Assembly (NCBI RefSeq): GCF_008017415.1
Contig: NZ_VRSV01000001.1
Span: 1-64,000, forward strand
DNA length: 64,000 bases
DNA from: Microbacterium hatanonis
GTDB taxonomy: Bacteria > Actinomycetota > Actinomycetes > Actinomycetales > Microbacteriaceae
Reading direction: 5' to 3'
The notes under the pieces: model-generated
The model's database searches: none
Told to the model about the DNA's origin: nothing
Seen by the model: the letters and a program-made list of their open reading frames with translations, nothing else
In this document: piece by piece, positions 33,714 through 44,634 of the stretch
How the letters are laid out: every line of letters begins with the position of its first letter
Numbering within the stretch: position 1 is the stretch's first letter
Position numbers and translations under genes: made by a program

Positions 33714-36224
33714 ATGGCCGAGCTGCTTCACCGCCTGGGAACCTTCGCCGCGCGCCGCGCGTGGACGGTGATCGTCGCGTGGTTGGTGATCCTCGGGATC
33801 GCCGGCGCCGGCTTCGCCGTCGGCTTCAAGGGGCTCAGCTCGAGCTTCGACATCCCCGGCACCGCTTCGGGCGACGTCATCGCCCAACTGCAGGAGGACC
33901 TGCCCGACTTCAGCGGCGCCTCGGGTCAGGTCGTCTTCCACACCACCGACGGATCGCCGTTCACCGACGCGCAGCGCGCCGAGATCACCTCTCTCGCCGA
34001 GTCGGCGACAGACCTCCCCGACGTCGCCGACGTGATCGATCCGTTCGCCGCCGCGCAGCAACTCGCCGACCAGGCCGCCCAGGTCACCGACGGTCAGGCG
34101 CAGATCGACGCCGCGCGTGAGCAGGCGGAGAACGGCCAGGCCCAGCTCGACGCCGGCCGCGCCCAGCTCGAGGCGGGCCAGGCCCAGCTCGACGCGGCGA
34201 AGGCGCAGGCCGAGGCGGCCGGGTTCCCCACGACCGAGATCGATGCGCAGCAGGCGCAGCTCGACGCGCAGCGCGCCCAGCTCGACGCCCAGCAGCAGCA
34301 GCTGACCGACGGTCTCGCCACGATCGACGAGAACGAGGCCGAGCTCCAACGTGGAGCGGATCTGCTCTCGCTCGCCGACGGCATCGGCGTGCTGTCGGAC
34401 GACGGAGCCACGGCGCTCGTCAACGTCTCCTTCACCGAGCCCCGGCTCGAACTGTCCCAGGAGTCGAAGGATGCTGTCGTGGAGCACTTCGAGTCCGCAC
34501 CCGTCGATGGGGTCGAGGTCGCCTTCTCGACCGACATCTCGCAGGGAGTGCCGGAGATCCTCGGTGTCGGCGAGGTCGTCGGCGTCGCGATCGCCGCGAT
34601 CGTGCTCGTCGTCGTGCTCGGATCGCTCCTGGCCGCCGCCTTCCCCCTCATCACCGCGATCGTGGGGGTCGGCATCGGCGCGATGGCGACGCTGTCGTTC
34701 TCGGGCGTCGTGCAGATGGCCTCGGTCACCCCGATCCTCGGTGTCATGCTCGGCCTCGCGGTGGGCATCGACTACTCCCTCTTCATCCTCTACCGACACC
34801 GCAAGCAGCTTCTCCAGGGCGCCGAGGTGCGCGAGTCGGTGGGGCTCGCGAACGGCACCGCCGGCAACGCGGTGGTCTTCGCCGGCACCACGGTGATCGT
34901 GGCGCTCCTGGCGCTCAACATCACCGGCATCCCGTTCCTCGGGCTGATGGGCACGGCGGGCGCGATCAGTGTCGCGGTGGCCGTGCTGATCGCGGTCTCG
35001 CTCACCCCGGCGCTGCTCGGTCTCGCCGGCACCCGGGTGCTCGGACGCCGCGCCCGCGCCCGCGCCGAAGCTGCGGCCGCAGCATCCGCCTCGGGGCAGC
35101 CCGAGACGCCGCGCACGCGCGTTCGTCCGATGTCGACTCTGCGGGCGGTCGTGACCGCCGTCGTCGCCGTGGTGGCGCTGCTCGTCGTCGCGATCCCCGC
35201 GCTGTCGATGCGTCTCGGTCTTCCCGACGGCGGCTCGGAGGCCGAGGACTCCACCGCGTACCGCGCCTACACGCTTACGCAGGACGCGTTCGGCGAGGGC
35301 GTGAACGGACCGCTGCTCGTGGTCGCGACCTTCCCCGACGGCCTCGACGACGACCAGGTGCTCGACGCGCAGCTGAACGTCGCCCGGACGCTCGCCGATC
35401 AGGACGCCGTCGTCGCGGTCGCCCCGGTGGCCGTCTCGGACGACAACCGCATCGGCGCGTTCCAGGTGGTTCCCGCCGAGGGCCCGAACAGCGTCTCGAC
35501 CGAGACGCTCGTGCGCGACCTCCGCCAGCTCCCGCCCGTCGACGGCGACATCGCGCTCGGGGTCGCGGGCCAGGCGGCGATCAACATCGACATCTCGGAG
35601 GGCCTCGCCGACGTGCTGCCGGTCTACCTCGTCGTGGTGGTCGGGCTGTCGTTCCTCATCATGATCATGGTGTTCCGCTCGATCCTCGTTCCGCTCATCG
35701 CCACCGCCGGGTTCGTGCTCTCGCTGTTCGCGACGTACGGCGCGGTGACCGCGGTGTTCCAGTGGGGCTGGTTCGCCGACCTGCTCGGCGTGCACAACCC
35801 CGGACCGATCCTGAGCTTCCTGCCGGTGATCCTCGTCGGCATCCTCTTCGGGCTGGCGATGGACTATCAGCTGTTCCTGGCCACGGGCATGCGCGAGGCG
35901 TACATGCACGGCGCCCCCGCGCGTCTCGCGGTCGCCCAGGGCTTCCGCGCCGGTCGCACGGTCGTCATCGCCGCGGCGCTGATCATGATCGCGGTGTTCG
36001 GCGGCTTCATCACGAGCGAGTCGGTGATCATCAAATCGATGGGTCTCGGGCTCTCGCTCGGCGTGCTGTTCGACGCGTTCATCGTTCGGATGCTGTTGAT
36101 GCCCGCGATCATGCACCTGCTCGGCCGTTCCGCGTGGTGGCTGCCCCGCTGGCTCGACAGGATCACGCCCAACGTCGACGTCGAGGGCTCGGCACTGGAG
36201 CGCCGCCACCCCGTGCATCACTGA
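33714..36224 (+). CDS. MMPL/RND-family membrane transporter
   Basis: An 836-residue RND-superfamily exporter of the MMPL type, using the proton gradient. After the first transmembrane helix (about residues 15-37) there is an extracellular domain with a repetitive coiled coil of QLDA-type heptads (about residues 130-200). Two blocks of transmembrane helices follow (about 285-450 and 635-800), each with the family motif: GLAVGIDYSLFILYRHR and GLAMDYQLFLATGMRE. Relatives export lipids, lipopeptides or drugs. It is divergent from a TetR regulator. AGAGGA supports ATG 33714. Confidence 0.92.
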   Translation: MAELLHRLGTFAARRAWTVIVAWLVILGIAGAGFAVGFKGLSSSFDIPGTASGDVIAQLQEDLPDFSGASGQVVFHTTDGSPFTDAQRAEITSLAESATDLPDVADVIDPFAAAQQLADQAAQVTDGQAQIDAAREQAENGQAQLDAGRAQLEAGQAQLDAAKAQAEAAGFPTTEIDAQQAQLDAQRAQLDAQQQQLTDGLATIDENEAELQRGADLLSLADGIGVLSDDGATALVNVSFTEPRLELSQESKDAVVEHFESAPVDGVEVAFSTDISQGVPEILGVGEVVGVAIAAIVLVVVLGSLLAAAFPLITAIVGVGIGAMATLSFSGVVQMASVTPILGVMLGLAVGIDYSLFILYRHRKQLLQGAEVRESVGLANGTAGNAVVFAGTTVIVALLALNITGIPFLGLMGTAGAISVAVAVLIAVSLTPALLGLAGTRVLGRRARARAEAAAAASASGQPETPRTRVRPMSTLRAVVTAVVAVVALLVVAIPALSMRLGLPDGGSEAEDSTAYRAYTLTQDAFGEGVNGPLLVVATFPDGLDDDQVLDAQLNVARTLADQDAVVAVAPVAVSDDNRIGAFQVVPAEGPNSVSTETLVRDLRQLPPVDGDIALGVAGQAAINIDISEGLADVLPVYLVVVVGLSFLIMIMVFRSILVPLIATAGFVLSLFATYGAVTAVFQWGWFADLLGVHNPGPILSFLPVILVGILFGLAMDYQLFLATGMREAYMHGAPARLAVAQGFRAGRTVVIAAALIMIAVFGGFITSESVIIKSMGLGLSLGVLFDAFIVRMLLMPAIMHLLGRSAWWLPRWLDRITPNVDVEGSALERRHPVHH

Positions 36225-36231
36225 CCCCCGA

Positions 36232-36269
36232 CGGTGGGCGCGAGGCGGTGGGCGCGAGGCGGTGGGCGC
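36232..36269. repeat. Short tandem repeat, 14-base unit
   Basis: CGGTGGGCGCGAGG is repeated head to tail at 36232-36245 and 36246-36259, with a third partial copy at 36260-36269. It lies just after the MMPL stop and about 30 bases before the alarmone synthetase promoter. No function is apparent. Confidence 0.85.
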
Positions 36270-36312
36270 AGCTCACAGCCCCTTCGTAGCCGTCGTCGAT
36301 AGCGTGGAGACC

Positions 36313-36987
36313 ATGCCCGAGCGCGACGAGCAGCAGATCACCGTCTCGGCCACGGCTCTGCGCGCGATGCGCGACGAGTTCCAGCGCTTCCTCATGGAGT
36401 ACCGCTTCGGACTGCAGGAGATCGAGACGAAGATCTCGATCCTCCGCGAGGAGTTCGAGGAGGTGCACGACTACAACCCGATCGAGCACGTCTCGGGTCG
36501 CGTCAAGTCGCCCGACAGCCTCGCGGAGAAGGTGCGCCGCAAGGGCGTCGACGCCGATTTCGAGAGCATCCGCGCATCGATCACCGACATCGCCGGCGTG
36601 CGCATCACCTGCAGCTTCACCACCGACGCCTATCGGCTGTTCGATCTCCTGACGCAGCAGGACGACATCACCGTCATCAGCGTCAAGGACTACATCGCCG
36701 AGCCCAAGCCCAACGGCTACAAGAGCCTGCACGCGATCGTCTCGGTGCCGGTCTTCCTGTCGACGGGTCGGGTCGACGTTCCGGTCGAGGTGCAGTTCCG
36801 CACGATCGCGATGGATTTCTGGGCGAGCCTCGAGCACAAGATCTACTACAAGTACGACCGCCTCGTGCCCGACGAGCTGCTCGCCGGACTCAAGGATGCT
36901 GCCGACACGGCCGCCGAGCTCGACCAGCGCATGGAGCGGCTGCACCGCGAGATCCGCGGCGGCGCTCCCGGGGTCGTCTCGATCTGA
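36313..36987 (+). CDS. Small alarmone synthetase (RelQ/YjbM-like GTP pyrophosphokinase)
   Basis: A 224-residue single-domain (p)ppGpp synthetase without the hydrolase domain or the ribosome-sensing C-terminal half of RelA. Synthetase motifs are GVRITCSF near residue 96, KPNGYKSLHAIV near 136-147, EVQFRTIAMDFWASLEHKIYYKY near 162-184, which includes the catalytic Glu. Such enzymes make alarmone from GTP or GDP plus ATP, controlled by transcription or ligand binding. TAGCGT (36300-36305) is 7 bases before the ATG, with GGAG in between, so the message is probably leaderless. Confidence 0.93.
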   Translation: MPERDEQQITVSATALRAMRDEFQRFLMEYRFGLQEIETKISILREEFEEVHDYNPIEHVSGRVKSPDSLAEKVRRKGVDADFESIRASITDIAGVRITCSFTTDAYRLFDLLTQQDDITVISVKDYIAEPKPNGYKSLHAIVSVPVFLSTGRVDVPVEVQFRTIAMDFWASLEHKIYYKYDRLVPDELLAGLKDAADTAAELDQRMERLHREIRGGAPGVVSI

Positions 36988-37011
36988 CCCGGGCCGCCGC
37001 CGCGGAGAGCC

Positions 37012-38139
37012 TCAGAGCGTGCGGGCGAAGGGGTCGAAGTCGACCGGCATCGATGCGATCGGGCCGACGCGGCTCTCGACGTCGACGAACTCGCCGCGCT
37101 CCGCCGACTCCTCGGCCGACAGCATGATGTCGAGCACGTGGTATCCGACGGTGCCGCTGGCGCGATGGTCGCGTCCTTCGGCGATCGCGCGCACCATGTC
37201 GAGCAGACCCAGACCGCGGCCGGCCACGACGCCCTCCTGCTCGATCTCGATCCAGTCCTGCTCGGCCGGGCCGTCGATCCCGATCTCGGCGAGCGGTCGC
37301 ACGTAGGCGACGCGGCCCTCGAACATGTTGGGGTCGGGCAGCACGAGGGTTCCTTCGGTGCCGTTGATCTCCACGATGCCCTGCCGGGCGAGCGCCGAGT
37401 CGAAGCTGAGGAGGCTCTGGGCCTGCTGTCCCGCCTCAAACGCGGTCAGCAGCGACATCGTCGAGGGGACCTCGACGGGGAAGGAGCTGCCGGCGTCGGG
37501 GCCGACCTTGACGGTCCGCTCGGCGAGGCCCTTGAGGCCGAGGGCGGCGACCTTCGTCGCGGAGCCGAAGAGGTTCACGAGCGCCGTGATGTAGTACGGC
37601 CCGATGTCGAGGAGCGGCCCCGCGCCCTTCGCGAACAGGAACCCGGGGTTGGGGTGGAACAGGTCGGGGCCCTGGTACTGCATCGAGGTCGAGGCGAACA
37701 GCGGCGTGCCGATGACGCCGCGCTCGATCGCGCGCTTGGCGGTCTGCAGACCCGGGCCGAGCACGGTGTCGGGGGCGACGCCGATGCGCACCCCCGCAGC
37801 ATCCGCCTCGCGCAACAGGGCGGCGGTGCTCTCGCGGTCGAGCCCGATGGGCTTCTCGACCCACACGTGCTTGCCCGCCGCGATCGCGCGGGAGGTGACC
37901 TCGGCGTGCGCCGCCGGGATCGTCAGGTTCACGACGACCTCGACCTCGGGGTGGGTCAGCACGTCGTCGGGGGAGCCGTGGGAGGTGATGCCGTACTTCT
38001 CGGCCTGTGCCTTCGCGCGCTCGGGAACGAGGTCGCCGAGGGCGACGACCTTCACATCGGGGAACGAGGTCAGGTTCTCGAGGTAGGTGTCGCTGATCAT
38101 CCCCGTGCCGATGAAGCCGACACCGATGGGCCCGGTCAC
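37012..38139 (-). CDS. Gfo/Idh/MocA-family NAD(P)-dependent oxidoreductase
   Basis: A 375-residue sugar or polyol dehydrogenase-like protein. The Rossmann motif GVGFIGTGMISDTYLENL is at about residues 6-23, the catalytic lysine in WVEKPIGLD near residue 96 and the substrate-side segment GPLLDIGPYYITALVNLFGS near 173-192. The substrate is not known. The GTG start overlaps the stop of the upstream sugar isomerase gene (GTGA), so both act together, a common pairing in oxidation and isomerisation of inositols or unusual sugars. Confidence 0.92.
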   Translation of the reverse strand: MTGPIGVGFIGTGMISDTYLENLTSFPDVKVVALGDLVPERAKAQAEKYGITSHGSPDDVLTHPEVEVVVNLTIPAAHAEVTSRAIAAGKHVWVEKPIGLDRESTAALLREADAAGVRIGVAPDTVLGPGLQTAKRAIERGVIGTPLFASTSMQYQGPDLFHPNPGFLFAKGAGPLLDIGPYYITALVNLFGSATKVAALGLKGLAERTVKVGPDAGSSFPVEVPSTMSLLTAFEAGQQAQSLLSFDSALARQGIVEINGTEGTLVLPDPNMFEGRVAYVRPLAEIGIDGPAEQDWIEIEQEGVVAGRGLGLLDMVRAIAEGRDHRASGTVGYHVLDIMLSAEESAERGEFVDVESRVGPIASMPVDFDPFARTL

Positions 38140-38951
38140 GCGACGAGTCCTTCCGCGCGGAGGAACGCCAGGCTCGCGGCGATGTCGTCGAACACGTCGC
38201 CGGGGGCCTGGTCGTACTCGATGACCGCGAGCTCGATCGCGTCGTTGGCACGGAGCGCGTCAGTGAGCGGCACGTCGCCCGTTCCCGCGGGGCGCTGGTC
38301 GAGATCGCCGACCGATCCGCCCTCGGCCCACGGGTTCTCGGTGGGCACCACGCCGTCCTTGACGTGCACGGCGAGGAGGCGATCGCCCAGGCGCGCGGCG
38401 AGCGCGGGCACGTCCTGTCCGCCGGTGAGGGCCCAGAAGAGGTCGAGCTCGAGGGCCACGCGCTCGTCGAGCTGAGCCACCACGTGCTCGTAAGCGCTCA
38501 CGCCGTCGAACGAGGCCACGAACTCCTGCGCGTGGTTGTGGTATCCGACGCGCAGGCCGAAGCCGGCCGCGACGTCGGCGACGGCGTTCAGCCGCGCGGC
38601 GATGTCATCGGCGCCCTCGCGGGTGAGCCAGCGCTCGGGGGCGACGAACGGGTCGATGACGGTCCGGATGCCGGCGACCGCGGCCGCTTCGAAGACCTTC
38701 TCGGGAGCGGGAGACGGGACGACCCCCTTCGGGGTCCAGAGCTCGTCGGAGAGTAGCGGTGCGTGGCCGGTCGGGGCGAGGAGCCCGCTGGCGTCGAGGG
38801 CGGCGCGGAGCTCGGGCGCCCGGTCGACGAAGGCGAAGGCTTCGACGCGTGTCAGGCCGATGGCCGCCAGCTTGTCGAGCGAGCCGCCCATGTCGGCGAA
38901 GAACGCGTCGGCCAGGGAGTACAGCTGCACGGAGGCAGTGGGGAGGGCCAC
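38136..38951 (-). CDS. Sugar phosphate isomerase/epimerase (xylose isomerase-like TIM barrel)
   Basis: A 271-residue AP-endonuclease-2/IolE-like TIM barrel. Typical segments are VALPTASVQLYSLADAF at the start, LRVGYHNHAQEF near residue 138 and LLAVHVKDG near 200; the His, Asp and Glu residues there would bind a divalent metal. It probably isomerises or epimerises a sugar that the coupled dehydrogenase acts on. GTG 38951 was chosen because AGAAGG lies upstream; a longer in-frame start would run into the TetR gene promoter. Confidence 0.88.
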   Translation of the reverse strand: MALPTASVQLYSLADAFFADMGGSLDKLAAIGLTRVEAFAFVDRAPELRAALDASGLLAPTGHAPLLSDELWTPKGVVPSPAPEKVFEAAAVAGIRTVIDPFVAPERWLTREGADDIAARLNAVADVAAGFGLRVGYHNHAQEFVASFDGVSAYEHVVAQLDERVALELDLFWALTGGQDVPALAARLGDRLLAVHVKDGVVPTENPWAEGGSVGDLDQRPAGTGDVPLTDALRANDAIELAVIEYDQAPGDVFDDIAASLAFLRAEGLVA

Positions 38952-39057
38952 TCGGGCACCTTCTTTCGGGGGGATCGTCGTCGATGGGCGACCGGCTCGG
39001 GGGCCGGATGCGTCGAGCATAACAGGCAATCCCACCGCATGGAGGTTTTCTCCCGGA

Positions 39058-39069
39058 TACTGTGGACCC
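39058..39069 (+). promoter_or_regulatory. Leaderless promoter of the tetR gene
   Basis: TACTGT (39058-39063) followed after 6 bases by the ATG at 39070, with no Shine-Dalgarno sequence. The divergent sugar isomerase operon starts about 120 bases away; TATGCT on the minus strand near 39017-39022 may be its -10. Confidence 0.6.
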
Positions 39070-39669
39070 ATGACGACCGACCCGCCGCCGATCGGGCGCC
39101 CCGGCGCATACGGCAAGGGCGTGGCGCGCCGTCGCGAGATCCTCGACAAGGCCATCGAGGTGTTCGCGGCGAGGGGGTCGCAGGCGACCTCCCTGCGTCA
39201 GATCGCCCAGGCGATCGGGGTCTCCCACGCCGCTCTCCTGCACTACTTCGACTCGCGCGAGCAGCTGCTGGTCGCCGTCTACGACCACGCCTCACGGCTG
39301 AGCCCGCCGCACGCGGCCTTCGACGAGCGCCCGGGCGCGGTCGAGGAACTCGTCGAAGCGGCCTCCCGCAACGTCGGGATGCCGGGCATGGTGCTCCTCT
39401 ACTCCACCCTGGTCGCCGCCTCGCTCGAGGAGTCGAGCGGTGTCACCACCGAGTACTTCTCCACCCGGTTCGAGCGCGTGCGGTCGGACCTCACCGCCCT
39501 CCTCGTCCGCGATCAGGCGCGCGGTCTCATCCGGCAGGACGTGGATGCCGCGGAGATCGCGGCGCTCCTGGTCGCCGCATCCGACGGCCTGCAGATCCAG
39601 TGGTTGCTCACCCCGTCGATGCATCTGGAGTCGACGCTCCGCGTCTTCGCCACCCTCCTGAAGCCCTGA
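39070..39669 (+). CDS. TetR-family transcriptional regulator
   Basis: A 199-residue TetR regulator. The helix-turn-helix spans about residues 19-65 (RREILDKAIEVFAARGSQAT then LRQIAQAIGVSHAALLHYFD). It is divergent from the isomerase/dehydrogenase operon, its most likely target. The inducer is unknown; a sugar-type metabolite of that operon is the natural guess. Confidence 0.9.
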   Translation: MTTDPPPIGRPGAYGKGVARRREILDKAIEVFAARGSQATSLRQIAQAIGVSHAALLHYFDSREQLLVAVYDHASRLSPPHAAFDERPGAVEELVEAASRNVGMPGMVLLYSTLVAASLEESSGVTTEYFSTRFERVRSDLTALLVRDQARGLIRQDVDAAEIAALLVAASDGLQIQWLLTPSMHLESTLRVFATLLKP

Positions 39670-39707
39670 CCTCGTCGAGCGACAGCGCGCGGGAGCACAA
39701 TGGAGCC

Positions 39708-40568
39708 ATGGTGAGCACCGCCGCGCCCGACGACGTCGATGCGGTCGCCGACGACCTCTACGCCGTCACGCCCGGCGAATTCACCTCCGCGCGCAACGCG
39801 CGGGCCGCCGAGGTCACCGGTCCGTTGGCCGCTCGGATCAAGGCACTGCGCAAGCCGACGGTCGCCGCGTGGGCGGTGAACCTCCTCGTGCGCGACGGTC
39901 AGCTGGGGCAGGCGGTCGAGCTCTCGCAGGCGCTGCGCGAGGCGCAGGACGACCTCGACGCCGCCGAGCTCGCCCGGCTCGGGAAGCAGCGGCGGGCGCT
40001 CGTGGCCGGGCTCGCCCGGCGCGCGGCCGCGCTCGCCGCAGACGAGGGGACGACCCTCAGCGCGGCGGCGCGCGACGAGGTGGAGAAGACGGTGAACGCG
40101 GCGGTGGTGGATGCTGCCGCGGCCGCCGTCGTGCTGACGGGGCGGCTCGTCCGCACCCTGGAGGCGAACGGGTTCGGCGGGTCGCCGCCGCCCGACGACC
40201 TCGTCGCAGGATCGGTGCCGGGGCTCGCACCGGCGGCTCCGGCGCGCTCGCGCGACGACCTCGCCGAGCGTCGGAGGCGCAAGGCCGCCGAGGCGGCCGC
40301 ACGGGAGGCGCAGCGTGCCGCGGCTGACGCCGGCCGCGAGCTCGCGCGCGCGGAGGAGCGCCGGGCGAAGCGGCGGGAGCGCGCCGACCGCCTGCACGAG
40401 CGCGTGGAGGACCTGCGCGGCGAACTGGCGAGGATGACGGCGGACGCGGAGGCCGCCGACGAGGAGGTCGCCCGACTCGACGAGGAGCACGCCCGGCTTC
40501 TCGAGCGGTCGAAGAAGGCGGAGAAGGAGGCCGAGCGGGCGGCAGCCGCCGTACCCGCTGCCGACTGA
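39708..40568 (+). CDS. Alanine-rich coiled-coil protein of unknown function
   Basis: A 286-residue cytoplasmic protein. The first 170 residues are helical, with RNARAAEVTGPLAARIKALRKP and AAWAVNLLVRDGQLGQAVEL. The last 100 residues (about 185-280) form a long charged coiled coil rich in Arg, Glu and Ala. Homologues are common in Actinobacteria but uncharacterised; no enzyme motif is visible. CACAAT lies 6 bases before the ATG at 39708, so leaderless expression is possible, and GGAG overlaps the gap. Confidence 0.75.
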   Translation: MVSTAAPDDVDAVADDLYAVTPGEFTSARNARAAEVTGPLAARIKALRKPTVAAWAVNLLVRDGQLGQAVELSQALREAQDDLDAAELARLGKQRRALVAGLARRAAALAADEGTTLSAAARDEVEKTVNAAVVDAAAAAVVLTGRLVRTLEANGFGGSPPPDDLVAGSVPGLAPAAPARSRDDLAERRRRKAAEAAAREAQRAAADAGRELARAEERRAKRRERADRLHERVEDLRGELARMTADAEAADEEVARLDEEHARLLERSKKAEKEAERAAAAVPAAD

Positions 40569-40595
40569 ACAGGTGTCCGGCCCTCGCGCCCTCGA

Positions 40596-40607
40596 TAGTG
40601 TGTGCCC
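40596..40607 (+). promoter_or_regulatory. Leaderless promoter of the antiporter gene
   Basis: TAGTGT (40596-40601) lies 6 bases before ATG 40608. This decides the start: the in-frame GTG at 40602 would be only 0 bases from the -10 and is excluded. Confidence 0.65.
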
Positions 40608-41864
40608 ATGGCGCTCCTCGACGCGGGATTCTTCCTCCTCCCGCTGCTCGCGGTGCTCGCCCCGCTCGCCGCCCGGGGTCTCGGGCGATGGGTTCGCGTA
40701 CCGATCGTCGTGTTCGAGCTGGCTCTCGGCATCATCGTCGGCCCGAGCGTGCTCGGGTGGATCGCGCCGTCCGACATCGTCGGCATCTTCGCGGCGTTCG
40801 GGCTCGCCATGCTCTTCTTCATGGCCGGGAACGAGATCGACTTCGCGGCCATCCGTGGGCGGTCGGGGGCGCGGGCCGGAGCCGGGTGGGTGGTGAGCCT
40901 GGTGGCGGGACTCGGCGTCGGATGGCTCGTCGCGCCCGGCGAACCCGCCGTCTTCATCGGCATCGCGCTGGCCTCGACCGCGCTCGGCGCGCTCATGCCG
41001 ATCCTCCGCGATGCCGGTGAGCTCGGCACACCCTGGGGGCGTGCGGTCACCGCGGTGGGGGCGGTGGGCGAATTCGGGCCGCTCCTGGCGATCTCGCTCT
41101 TCCTCGGCACCCGCGACTTCGGCACCGCGTCGATCGTCCTGGGCGTGTTCGTCGTCGTGGCGGCGGGAGCCGTCTTCCTCGCCGCGCGCTTCGAGCACGG
41201 ACGCATCCACCGGCTCGTCAACGCCACTCTGCACACGTCGGGACAGATGGCTGTGCGGATCGTCTTCCTCATCGTCGGGGCTCTCGTCGCGCTGAGCATC
41301 TGGCTCCAGCTGGACATGCTGCTCGGCGCCTTCGTCGCCGGTGTGCTGTGGAAGCTCGTCATGCGCAACGCGCGGCCGCCGCTGCGCGAGGCGGTGGAGA
41401 GCAAGGTCGAGGCCGTGGCATTCGGCTTCCTCGTGCCGGTCTTCTTCCTCTACACCGGCATCACGTTCGACCTGCAGGCGATGGTGTCCTCGCCGCGCAC
41501 GATCGCCCTGGTTCCGCTGTTCCTCGTCGTCCTGCTCGTGGTGCGCGGCATTCCCGCCTCGTTCGCCGCTCCCGCCGGCTCCTCTCGCCGCGATCGGGCC
41601 GCGCTCGGGTTGCTCGGGGCGACCGCCCTCCCGATCGTCGTCGCGGTGACGGGCATCGGCGTGGCCGACGGCACCCTGGACTCGGGGACGGCCGCGGCCC
41701 TCGTGGGAGCCGCGATGCTGTCGGTGCTGCTGTACCCCTTCCTCGGGATGGCGGTCCGCGGAGACCGGTCGGTCGTGACGAAGCCCGCCTTCGATCCCGT
41801 CGTGCTCGACACGCGCCCCGCCACGCGCACCCGCCGCGCCGACGACGGGGCGGGCGACCGGTGA
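40608..41864 (+). CDS. Cation:proton antiporter, CPA2/Kef type
   Basis: A 418-residue membrane protein with about 12 hydrophobic segments, matching the Na+/H+ exchanger fold of the CPA2 family (VPIVVFELALGIIVGPSVLG near residues 32-51, LFFMAGNEIDF near 71-81, ALASTALGALMPILRD near 126-141). It has no C-terminal TrkA-type nucleotide-binding domain. It should exchange Na+ or K+ for H+. The end overlaps the next start (GTGA), so the following unknown protein may act with it. Confidence 0.9.
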   Translation: MALLDAGFFLLPLLAVLAPLAARGLGRWVRVPIVVFELALGIIVGPSVLGWIAPSDIVGIFAAFGLAMLFFMAGNEIDFAAIRGRSGARAGAGWVVSLVAGLGVGWLVAPGEPAVFIGIALASTALGALMPILRDAGELGTPWGRAVTAVGAVGEFGPLLAISLFLGTRDFGTASIVLGVFVVVAAGAVFLAARFEHGRIHRLVNATLHTSGQMAVRIVFLIVGALVALSIWLQLDMLLGAFVAGVLWKLVMRNARPPLREAVESKVEAVAFGFLVPVFFLYTGITFDLQAMVSSPRTIALVPLFLVVLLVVRGIPASFAAPAGSSRRDRAALGLLGATALPIVVAVTGIGVADGTLDSGTAAALVGAAMLSVLLYPFLGMAVRGDRSVVTKPAFDPVVLDTRPATRTRRADDGAGDR

Positions 41865-42337
41865 TCGCCGACATCCTCGAGACCGCGCGACGCCGCCTCG
41901 GCGGTGCGCCGAAGGAGGCGCTGGGTGAACTGCGCGCTCCGCGCCCCATCCTCGGCATCGCCCGTGCCCCGCGGATCGTGCCGGTGGGGGAGGCGTGGCA
42001 CCTGGGCGTGCTGCTGCTCGCCGACGAGCAGCTGGCCGCGACGGGTCGGATCGTGCGCGCCCGCGAGGAGGCTCGGCGCGGCTACACGGCCGAGTCGCAA
42101 CGCGAGCGCGCGGCGCTGGCCGCCGCGGCGTTCCGCGGTGGTTTCGGCGAGGGGAGCACCGTTCACGTCGACTGGCACCTCATCGACGTCGACGCCCTGG
42201 ACGCTGCGAGCTCGCCCGTCGCTCTCGTCGACGGGCAGCCGATGGTGCGGTGGAGCGCGACCGGCGGCCTGATGCCGCTCGAGCGCTACCTCGACGAACG
42301 CATCGGGCTGCTGCAGCATCCGCCCGAGCGCGCCTGA
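41861..42337 (+). CDS. Hypothetical protein coupled to the antiporter
   Basis: A 158-residue soluble protein. It starts VIADILETARRRLGG and contains IVPVGEAWHLGVLLLADEQLAATGRIVRARE and VHVDWHLIDVDALD. I recognise no family or catalytic motif. The GTG start overlaps the antiporter stop by 4 bases, which fixes the start and suggests a related function, such as regulating transport, but nothing in the sequence confirms this. Confidence 0.75.
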   Translation: MIADILETARRRLGGAPKEALGELRAPRPILGIARAPRIVPVGEAWHLGVLLLADEQLAATGRIVRAREEARRGYTAESQRERAALAAAAFRGGFGEGSTVHVDWHLIDVDALDAASSPVALVDGQPMVRWSATGGLMPLERYLDERIGLLQHPPERA

Positions 42338-42364
42338 GGCCTACTCGACGACCCGGGTCTCGTC

Positions 42365-42391
42365 AACGGCCTCCCCCCGGACGGGGCCGTT
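42365..42391 (+). terminator. Possible terminator after the antiporter operon
   Basis: AACGGCC (42365-42371) pairs with GGCCGTT (42385-42391) around a C/G-rich loop in the 80-base gap before treX. There is no U tract, so this is tentative. Confidence 0.4.
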
Positions 42392-42404
42392 CCGATCCCT
42401 CGGC

Positions 42405-42417
42405 TATCTTTAGCCAC
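42405..42417 (+). promoter_or_regulatory. Leaderless promoter of treX
   Basis: TATCTT (42405-42410) followed by 7 bases and the GTG start at 42418. No Shine-Dalgarno sequence is present. This supports GTG 42418 as the start of the treXYZ operon. Confidence 0.6.
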
Positions 42418-44631
<2,214 letters not shown>

Positions 44632-44634
44632 CCG

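Noticed and set aside
40602-40604. GTG 40602 as the antiporter start
   Set aside because: It directly abuts the TAGTGT -10 element, so it could not be in the transcript; ATG 40608 fits the leaderless spacing.
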